A stretch of DNA of 64,000 nt, taken from positions 13,521,001 to 13,585,000 of the forward strand of contig OY987266.1 of NCBI GenBank assembly GCA_963920665.1, written 5' to 3'. How positions within the stretch are numbered: the first letter of the stretch is position 1; each line of letters opens with the position of its first letter. The notes below the pieces were generated by a model. It did not search any database, was not told the DNA's origin, and was given only the letters and a program-made list of their open reading frames with translations. A program made the translations under genes and the position numbers. Of the stretch, positions 55,181 through 64,000 are shown piece after piece. Origin of the DNA: Straminergon stramineum (taxonomy: Eukaryota; Streptophyta; Bryopsida; Hypnales; Calliergonaceae).

Positions 55181-57485
55181 CACTAAGTATATGCACCCAT
55201 ACTACCACTGCCCAAAATGTGACATTGACATTTGGACCAAAAAGCAACACTAAAACTTGGATATTGATGACACAAGACTTACACAATCAGAATAGGAGAG
55301 TGAAGGAGGGCCCAGTGTAAATTATTGTAGACCTACAAAGAAAATTTTGAAATCAAATAATAATTTTTTTTGGAGGATCCAAATAATACATACCAAAGTG
55401 TTGATTGGAATCCTCATTCACTTGCAAATGAGATGCAATAAAAAATACTTTATATTTAGTAATAGTAAGTATGTTCAATTGCTATCAGTGCTCATTTTGG
55501 GTGCAATAATTACCTTTGAAAGGGCCAAAAATATTGGAATCATACTAATCATTTATTGCCAAGAAATACTTGTAAGGTAGAAAGTTCTGAAACCAAAATG
55601 GGTTCTAAAACAGTTCAAATGTATGCGTGGTGTTCATTTAAGACCATAAATGTATGTCTATAGTACATGTCTTAAATGGGTGTTTTCTAACTAAGTTGCA
55701 ATGATTTGCTATTACAAAGTGATAATTTTGTCAATTTTTCTATTTTCATGATTTTTAGACTTCTGCACCAATTCAAATTACGGAGTACTAATTTTTTTTA
55801 AGAACTAAGCATGACCATATGTATACTTTCTTAAGAAAAAATTGTGGTCCATTTCAAGATTTCATTTTTCATCATTATTTTGATTAGAAATTTGGCATGT
55901 TACACCATGTTTGAGATAATATATGTACCAAGTTTGCAATGGAAAAAAAACGTTTTAATTCATATTTTAGAATTTAGATGATTTCAACAAGACAATGAAA
56001 AATCTTGATTGTTAATTCCTAAAAAGTAAAAAAAATTGAATTTTTTTTAATTTATTAAACTGAGACTTTGTTTGCATTGATTAATTTCAAATTTTCAAAT
56101 TGTATTGACTACTTCTAACATTTAGAAAAATATGGATGGTGTTGCTTGCCTATTATTATATATATATAATTTTTTGCAATCACTACATTCCTCCAAACAC
56201 TCCATTGTAGGTTGAAAACGCCTAACTCGCATTTCAAAAAAAGTAAAAGCATGTACAATGGGCAATCCATGGATTTACATCCTAAAATGATCACGATGGG
56301 TACATTTGATAAGACAGCTAGCATATCAAATCTTATTAGGTAATCCTTAATTTTTGTATCAAGAAAATAGGGCTAAAGTATATGAAATAGGAGTAAGGAA
56401 AAAAATGGTCACTAACTCTATTAAAATGCACAATGAATCCCCTTAGTATTGAAGCTACATATTGAATTTACTAATGCATAGGTCTCATTGATATAACATT
56501 CTTGTCTAAAGTATAATTTCTCTTTTAGGAAGATTAAGTATAAAGATATTATGTATAAAGACAATTTTTTTACCACAAGATTTGCTTATGACTCATGTAA
56601 ATTTACTTCCAGTTTCTGTGAGCCATTCAATTCTTCCATCTTCTTCTCTACCATTCTAATAGCTCCACTTAAACTTATACATGATTTCTTCCAAATGATG
56701 GTCTTCTAACTACACTAATGATGGTATTTAGTGTTATATTACTAATAGTGTTATGTTAACTTTTACTACGCCCACTCTAAATGTCAAGTGGTTTGCATTT
56801 ACAATTTAGAGTTCCATTCAAAGTGTTGTAACTTTTGCATTCGATGTCCGAATTCAATAAAACTTTTTGGGAAATTTTCCCTCTCTCTTCTAATTTGTGT
56901 GGTAAAAATTTTCAAATCAATCCAAGATGTACTAATGTTTTGGAAGCCAATCAAGTTCATAGGTTCAATTTGAGTTCACCAAATTGCATTTGATGGTTGC
57001 AACTTCTAAGGCTTGTATCTCCTTCATCTAATGCTTGTTTTCAAAAAAAATTGTTTGGTTAAGTTCCCCTTGAATTCTAGTTACTACAGTGACATTTTCC
57101 TGCCAATCTAAGTTGTTTGAATGTTTGGGAGCAATTTGAAGTTCAAAATCTAGGCGTTTTTGGATTATAGTACGTGAACTTCAGCATCTTGTTTTTTCTT
57201 CATTTAGTGTCCATTTCTTATAAATTTTTTTGGAAAAGTTGCGCATACTAGTCTTTTTTGTATGGTTAAAATTTTATATCAATCCAAGAAATTATGAGTG
57301 ATTGAGAAGCATTTTAGTAGAAGGAGGTTCAACTTTAGATGTGTTTTTTGTAACTTTTCTTACTATTTTTTGACATTTCAAAGCCATTTTGCAGACACAA
57401 TGAGCCAATTGAATGATATTTTCTTTCACCAATGTATTTGTATGCTGATTTTGAATCACTTTGTATTTAAAATGAATTTCATTGT
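55181..57485. other. AT-rich intergenic DNA
   Basis: No gene is supported. There is a short TA-rich run near 56152-56168. Open frames are short and without domains. Confidence 0.5.
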
Positions 57486-58700
57486 AATTTGATGAAGTAA
57501 TTGCTAACACTAAATGTAATCTTGTAAAAAATTTATATCCTAAAAATTTATTGAAGTTGACAAATACTGACTATATTGACATTTAATGTTGGCAACATTA
57601 GAAGGATTGTTGACATTAGTGTTGTCTTTCGTAATAAGTGTTGCAAGCACTAAATATCATTATTAGTGTAGTAGTTCATAAATGTAAGATATAGAGACAC
57701 AATGTTGGAAAGTGACACCTTCATACTGTTCATTCTTGGTGTGAGATTTACTACACTATCAAGAATGCAAGCAATTATTATGCATGCATGATTCAAATAC
57801 TTACATATCATAGAAAAATAGAAAAACATTTCTATGAATAAGAAGTTTCTTTTTGTAGATGGATGCCCAATAAAATATTGAAAAAAATCTCACTACCTAA
57901 GAAATATAAACCAAATTCTTAACCTTAGGATCCGAAAGGAACTAGAAGTGTCACTCTAAGATGTAGTTTTGAATTATATGAAATTGGTTTAAATTCCAAT
58001 TATACACCATATACAAAAATTATTGCAAAGTGCATTGTTAGATGAGCACCCAATGTAACATACCATATTACCACAAAAGGCACTTCCAATTTCTATGATT
58101 AGAATTTACATATGCACTTCATTTCCATTATGATGAATGTTTCACAAACAAATATTGAAAATTGTAGTTCTCAAGTGAATTGTTTAAGATCAAATTAGAT
58201 GCAAAATCCCATTGTAAGCCTATATCCACCCCAAGCAACAACTTTTTTTTGTACAATATATCACTTTATCTAATAGGTTTAAAGTAGTATAGACAAGTCC
58301 CTCTTAATTGAAGCCAAAACACTAACAACACTTGACAATTACTATTCCAAAAAAACCCTATTGCCCACAAGATAGTATCATTATACTAATAATGAAATTT
58401 AGAATTTGCAACACTACTTACAAATTCTAACACTAAATGTCAACAACACTATTACTAATAACAATACAAAATGTCAATATGCAAATTATTTATCAACTAC
58501 GTTTCCACCAAAAATTCTAAATTACAACCAAGATATTGTAGTTCATTCAACTTGCACTAAATTAGTATTCAATACTAACATTAATTGTCAAAATGAACAC
58601 TAATTGCCAACTAAAACAAGAATTAGAGTGAGTTTTGTGTGGTTTAAGTAACATTGTGGGTAGCATAACACTAAATTTCATAATTAGTGTAAACATTGAG
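57486..58700. repeat. Two inverted clusters of AACACTAAATGTCAAC-like words
   Basis: At 57540-57670 the words TTGACATTTAATGTTGGCAA, TTGACATTAGTGTTGTC and ATTATTAGTGTAGTAG cluster. At 58320-58690 the inverse forms AACACTAAATGTCAACAACA, CTAACATTAATTGTCAAAAT, AACACTAATTGCCAAC and AACACTAACAACACTTGAC cluster. This layout resembles subterminal repeats of a non-autonomous DNA element of about 1.2 kb, but exact ends and target duplication were not found. Confidence 0.45.
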
Positions 58701-59525
58701 TGCATCATTTCATAGACATCGTACAAGGAACATGTGGGTGCGAAATTCTCTTCGAGGAAATAATTTACAAATATGCAACTCTGATCTTTACACAATGTCA
58801 AACTACTGAGCCAGCCTGCACATTTGCCACTCTTTCACTTGCAGTTGTTCACGATACAAGTTTGGGCAAATCACCGCAGTTCTATCTCGCTCAAAATCTA
58901 TGAGATTTTTGTACTTCCCAACCCACGAAGTTGCAAAGCAACTCAGTAATCTGGGTGCACCAGGGTAATTGAATTGCAGAGCTTACTAGTGTCCACTAAG
59001 TTGAGCCTCCAACTGTTCCCGTCGCCTATGTACATCCTGATGAAAATCATGCAAAAACAAAGAATTTCAGTACGAAATTTTTTCAGAGGGCAACTGGACA
59101 GTGGTGCCCATTCTCTTAATCCGTACATAAAGATACAACAAGAGAAATTTGAGGGAGAAGCATTACTTTGTCAATGTAGCATCTGCAAATAGAAAGAGAG
59201 CAGTGCCTCAATGGCTCAATAAGTTCTTAAGTAACATTCTTGAGCTGCTTCTTTGGCAAACTTAGAACTGTTCATGAAAAAAGAATCTACATTCCTTTTG
59301 GACACATTCAACTGTGAACTAATAAGAAAAAGAATTCAATTGTTCAGAAATTCTCCAACTCCATCGACCAACCCTATGGTGATTTGAAATATCTTTTCTA
59401 ATTGATTATATAGTGTTCTCGACAGTGGAGAGGATTGCACAGTCCCAACTGCTCTAGATTGTTATGAAAAGTAAAGCGCAAGCATAAGAGAATTAGAAAA
59501 TAAAATATCAGGAACCCACGGCTTC
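58701..59525. other. Downstream region of the TVP15-like gene
   Basis: This probably contains the 3' UTR of the - strand gene. On the - strand there is a possible short last exon after TTTGCAG near 59184, reading ATGCTACATTGA. No independent gene is supported. Confidence 0.4.
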
Positions 59526-61780
59526 TCAAGAAACAGACAGTACCTCGAGGTCTTTTTCAGCTTGTTCCCTCCAATTTGCCTTCTGCATGTGTTTACGTTT
59601 CACGGCACCGAGACACAACAGTCCCTGTTGGAAAACATGGCACCATTAGCATTAGCAGTAAGAGAGAACTAAATCACAAATGGCAAAGCACGAACTTAGT
59701 GCGTGTTGCTAAAAAGACAAATCATGTCTAAACCTAGCTCAACACTAATTAGGCGTAATTCTGGCCAGCGGAGGGAACTTACAGCAACAATATAAACAAT
59801 TCCGCACCCCAAAAGCCACCAGCTGGCTATTTCATGCAATAAACTTTCTGCCCTAGTCTCTCCGCTTGCTCGTGCCAACACTTTAGTCAAAGCTGCCACA
59901 CTGAAGTGAATAACGATGCATCAGCATTAATCTAGATTTATGGGCACATGATATCACGCTTACCAACTCTTTTCCAATAACGCTAAAGTGATGGAAACAT
60001 CCAAATAGCTTTCTGAAACAAAAGGCCATGTAACTCTGACAAGACACAAGACCCGAAGCAGTACAACAACCATATAGTCCTGAGACAATCCTTCATTGGC
60101 AAGACGGCATACTACCCGGTTTATATGTAGTAATTTAGCGAAGGGATTGATAAAAAGAAACTTACAAGACCTGGAGAATGCCTCGGCCTACCCAGAACTC
60201 CAACACCTGAACCAGAAACGCTGTGTGAAATTATGAAAGACACCAACCGGCAACAGGATGGGAAAGATAAAATAAACTCGGATGCTCATAAACAAATGAT
60301 TGTCGGGTAGCAATTGAGCCTGAAAACTCGAGAATGACAGTCCGTCAAAAAGTTGACGAAGCTTACGCAAAAAAAAAAGTTTATGCTCTAGAATATCAAT
60401 CAAAGCGACCATCAGAATGCAAGGTTGTCAAAGAGAGTGAAGATAACGCACAGATAGAACTAAAGAGAGTATTGCTCGCAAAAAATCAAACTGTGGAGTC
60501 ACATTCAACCTAGGGCAATTCATGCCAGCAAATGCAAAGAAGAATGCGCTACCTTCCAGAATCTGAATATCGGTGCCCATTCCGTCTCAGCAATGACGAT
60601 CAGCAACGCGAACGCTACAGCATAGAACCGCAAAATGCCAACAAATACCTGCCATTTGCAAACTTTCAAAAATTAACAGAAGCAACTGCAATCTACCTTA
60701 ATATCCACTCAAGTCCAAACCAGCCTTTGTATTAATTTCATTTGTCTTCAAGGAAATTTTTCGCTATTTTGGCCACACCATTTTCTAGATTGCAACATTT
60801 GAAAAGAAGTCAATTTCCTGCAGCCATATTTTCATCAATTCCAAAATTTTACCATTCTATATTTACATTCATCCATACAGACACTTTCCATCCACTTTTA
60901 ACTACAACAGGACATTATCCGTCACTACTCTCGCTACATTCCAAAACCTCCAGAGAAACCCCTGTCCCAAAACATACATACAGCAGGGCAATCAAACAAG
61001 GCTAAGCAAGCAACTATGATACAAAAGCATCTATCCCTTGTGAAGCGCTCCTCCAAATCAACAAGAATTTCAAAGTCACAGTGTAGCCGCACAATAAATG
61101 CAGCACATTTCATGTGAAGTACTAGAGCTCAATTTTGAATAATAAACACTGTCCACAAGAACCGACTAAAACATTCTCACTTCACTGTAAATTGTAACCC
61201 GTTAGGAAATAGGGTTCAGTTTCGAGGAGCAATAAACATGGTAATTCAGAACATCCCCACGTTTCTTACTTCGCAGTCGCTCGTCTTTATGAAATTAACC
61301 ACCTCCCATTCGCTCAACGCCAACAAAACCTACTCTAAGGAAAAAATATCGCAAAAAATGAAAAAACTAATGTAAAGTCTCCATTCACCATAGATTAAGG
61401 GAGAGGTTCCATTGAATTTGTGCTAAGTCTGAAAATACTTAATTTCTTGACAAATTGGGAATTGAATTTTGACACGGATGAGTTGGGGTACGAGCCCATA
61501 CACTGACGCGATAGTCGAAGCCGCGGTAATCAAACGAGCGCAGGAGCGAAATGAGATTGACCACCAAGCAGAGCAAAGCGCCGACGGCAGTCACAATGCT
61601 GAGCACAGCGCAAATGTAGAGCAGAGAGTCGGTTTGCGCCGTGCGAGGGGCGTTTTCCAGCAAGGGAGCGGCTTCCGAGGGCACCCCGCGAGGCGCCTCA
61701 ATGTCGCCTCCTCCACCATGTGCGCGAGGCTCCTCGCCGGCGTCCGCGGAGCTCGTCACGGCTTCTTCCTTGTACCCCAT
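59526..61780 (-). CDS. Four-helix Golgi membrane protein, TVP15/COPI-associated family
   Basis: Five exons on the - strand, 61780-61508, 60648-60553, 60206-60166, 59900-59783 and 59624 to the stop at 59528-59526, give about 208 residues. The N-terminal 50 residues are soluble and Gly/Glu-rich (GEEPRAHGGGGDIEAPRG). Four membrane segments follow: TDSLLYICAVLSIVTAVGAL onward, VGILRFYAVAFALLIVIAE, VLEFWVGRGILQVFVAAL, and WWLLGCGIVYIVAGLLCLG. The charged tail is REQAEKDLE. Words such as LRFYA, AETEW, FWK, GRGILQVF and GIVYIVAG are typical of the COPI-associated/TVP15-like family, small Golgi membrane proteins linked to vesicle traffic. Two points are open. Exon 1 could end two codons later (CGC|GTCAGT or AGT|GTATGG). 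The last exon either reads through to VLSVS-stop or splices at GAG|GTACTG to a short downstream exon. Confidence 0.8.
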
Positions 61781-62035
61781 GGCGAACTAAACTTAACCCA
61801 CAAAAATTCTTTGGCTTCGACGACGGTTGCGTTGCAGAATTGGGAGCAGCGGGGTGTGGGGGAAAGTGCGTGTGGAGAAGACGGTGTCGGAGGGGAGTGA
61901 CAGAGTTCATGGTGTGGAAGAAGGAAGCCTGCCGCTTGACACGTGTTGGAATGAGGGGAATGCCAGCTGGGATGCCATCTGGGACGCCGGCCCGCCTCTG
62001 GATACGCCACGTAGTAACTTATATTCATTTTAAGC
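61781..62035 (-). promoter_or_regulatory. GC-richer promoter region of the TVP15-like gene with a G-box
   Basis: The GC-richer composition ends abruptly near 62030. CACGTG at 61940-61945, within ACACGTGT, is a G-box about 160 bases upstream of the start codon, and CCACGTAG lies near 62008. Open frames on the + strand across this stretch overlap exon 1 in antisense and have no domains. Assignment as promoter rests on position. Confidence 0.4.
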
Positions 62036-64000
62036 TTTAAGATTTATTTATTTTTCAGAGAGGAAAACATGTGTCGCGTACTAGTCATAAAATTTTCAAA
62101 TTTTTCTGAGAAAATTTGAAATTACTGTGAATTTTTGAAGAGAAAAATGAAGAAAATTCTTATCAAGTACAAAATATACTCAAAAAGTCTGAAATTTTCA
62201 CCATAGATGTATATTATAGAGTATAACATCATGGTATAAGACAAAGTTGTTGTGCCACTTTAAAATTAGAAAATCAACAAACCATGGTTATAGGCCAAAA
62301 GTTCATATTTTGCTATAAAATAATAGAATTTATGAATTTTTCAAAATTTCCAATTGGTGTAGAAACTATACTTGATAAGCTTCATTTCCTTAGGTGGACT
62401 CAAATTTAAAAAATATCATTTCCATGGTTAAAATTCACATCAAGAGAAAATAACTAGATGTGGCCAAAATACACTACAAGGGGGATCCATGGAATAAGCA
62501 CCTTCATTTTTGGAAAAGCCAATAATATCATAATGAGGGGATTTACAATATAATCAAGCAACTTCCAAGAAAATAGTGGATGAAAAAACATTTTTTTTTC
62601 ATCCTATAGTCTTATATGAAGTCATCCATTTACTATAAGAAACCCATGTTTTTTGTGATAGACTCATAACGTGATAGGTACGTTCTTTTGAACATTAGCC
62701 ATGTTAGTATGGATGTCCAAAAAAATGCGTTATAATGGACAAGCTAAAAAATATAGAAAATCACAAAAAACATGGTCTGATTTCAAGCAAATTTTTGAGG
62801 ATGTTATAAAAAACATGGTTTGAAAAGGTCATGAGAGGTTGCTATGTGGCTACCACCTTGCCTCCACGTCAACGTTGACTGAGTGGACAATGCCATGTCA
62901 TCAAATTTTTCATTCGGGCCCTTGTTGACATCATTGGTGTGTTGTGCCTTGGGTAATGTCAATTTGGATGTCCCTTGTGACATGCACATGTTTTTTCTAA
63001 TGTCAACAACAACATGAGGTTAATTTTTTCGAATATCATGTAGCATCCACCATGTATTATGGCACATCCATAGAGATATAAAAACATCACGGATGACATC
63101 TTCTAGAATGTGTCTAATATGCATATCTCAGTTTTTGAAATGTCCATTGAGATGTTTAGATGTTTTCAATGCACACCATATACAATATACCTTACAGAAT
63201 AAGCCATTTGCAATACACCATACATTGAATACCATACATTGTATATAATACTCCATATACAATATAGTGCATGTGGCAAATATGTCACATTGCTTAAAGT
63301 GCCACTAATTGTGGGTATCTTAATAGTAGAAGATAAGGTATACATGCAAGTGGGGTGGTAGAAGGAAGATAAACCATATGGGATATGTAAACATAGAAAT
63401 TTTATTACAAGTTGAATTTCATACATGAGCATTGTAATAAACATTGTGCTGTCTCAACTGACGTATTAGAAACATTTGGATGTCTAAGTTGATGTTGTAA
63501 ACAACATCTAGACATTTCTATTAATGTCCGAGTTGATGTCACAAAAAACATCTAGACATTTCTATTGACATCTTAGTTGATGTCACAAATGACATAAAAA
63601 ACTAGAGTTAGAATTTTTAGACATTGTTTAAATGTGATGATGTGGCATGCCAAATCATCCACATTGCATGCCACCTCACTCAATTGCCACCTCAACTTAA
63701 TACTTTTTTTTTACAAAAAGTCAAAAACATACTATAAGGTTGCCCTTCCCCTATTTTTTTCACATTTGGTTAGCCTTTTACTTCAACCCCAAGTAACTTC
63801 TACATATTTATCCAAAGTCAAAATTTGAATCCTTGTTGACATAGCACTAACAAGTTTTTTGGGACATCACTAAAAATGTGCCTACATTTTATTGGATGTC
63901 TCACAAAACATATGCCTTTTCTGTAGCATCATGTCATTTTTGTAGTGACACCACACATTGTCTGGGATGTCCACCATAATTCTTCCATCCCATTGCCTTA
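62036..64000. other. AT-rich repetitive intergenic DNA
   Basis: No gene is supported. Around 63170-63260 short CCATATACAATA/CCATACATTG words recur. A small tandem array lies at 63467-63590 (separate entry). Scattered words of the GTTGATGTCAC / GACATC type recur to the end of the window. Confidence 0.5.
63467..63595. repeat. Tandem repeat of about 44 bp
   Basis: Units starting AACATCTAGACATTTCTATT begin at 63503 and 63547, each followed by a GTTGATGTCACAAA word. A more diverged partial unit precedes them from about 63467, giving roughly 2.5-3 copies. It does not encode a protein. Confidence 0.75.

Noticed and set aside
61469..62040. + strand frames of 143 and 106 residues
   Set aside because: Antisense to exon 1 and promoter of the TVP15-like gene; no domain.

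Overview
This window is nuclear DNA of a land plant. Four genes have plant-type GT..AG introns and encode plant proteins: a plastid-type MATE transporter, a GT106 O-fucosyltransferase, a fumarylacetoacetase, and a small four-helix Golgi/COPI-associated membrane protein. Coding exons and their promoters are GC-richer; the long stretches between them are AT-rich and full of decayed DNA transposons. I cannot name the species. A seed-free plant (bryophyte, lycophyte or fern) would fit the transposon content, but that is a guess.

Layout: 1-3.8 kb is intergenic, with a foldback element (906-1913) and a small MITE. 3.84-4.98 kb is a GC-richer promoter and leader with a G-box next to a TATA box. 4.98-10.56 kb holds the 14-exon MATE gene. 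10.6-17 kb is AT-rich intergenic DNA with a MITE and a TTAA-bounded element. 17.1-37 kb is a transposon graveyard, described below. 37.95-39.04 kb is a clean non-autonomous CACTA element with an ATT duplication. A near-perfect hairpin lies at 40.35-40.49 kb, before the promoter region of the O-fucosyltransferase (42.6-46.9 kb, 5 exons, + strand). Fumarylacetoacetase (14 exons, - strand) occupies 49.28-54.62 kb. 55.2-59.5 kb is intergenic with short repeat arrays. The TVP15/COPI-associated gene (5 exons, - strand) lies at 59.5-61.8 kb, and 62-64 kb is repetitive intergenic DNA.

The most unusual part is 17-37 kb. On the + strand (30.6-35.1 kb) is a broken Plavaka-type transposase, interrupted by a TTAA-flanked element. 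On the - strand (24.4-25.9 kb) is a broken gene with two C2H2-like zinc fingers and a C-terminal domain resembling a 2-oxoglutarate/Fe(II) oxygenase of the TET/JBP kind. Also on the - strand (19.2-20.8 kb) is a multi-exon decayed gene of unknown function. All three lie between two blocks dense in a short motif around AAAATGGCAT (about 17.1-17.8 and 36.0-36.9 kb), as expected of subterminal repeats. I infer, without having found terminal inverted repeats, that these may be parts of one roughly 20-kb transposon that carried its own putative DNA-modifying oxygenase.

The four host genes show no operon-like or pathway link to each other. They act in different compartments: plastid envelope, Golgi cell-wall glycosylation, tyrosine catabolism, and Golgi/COPI membranes.
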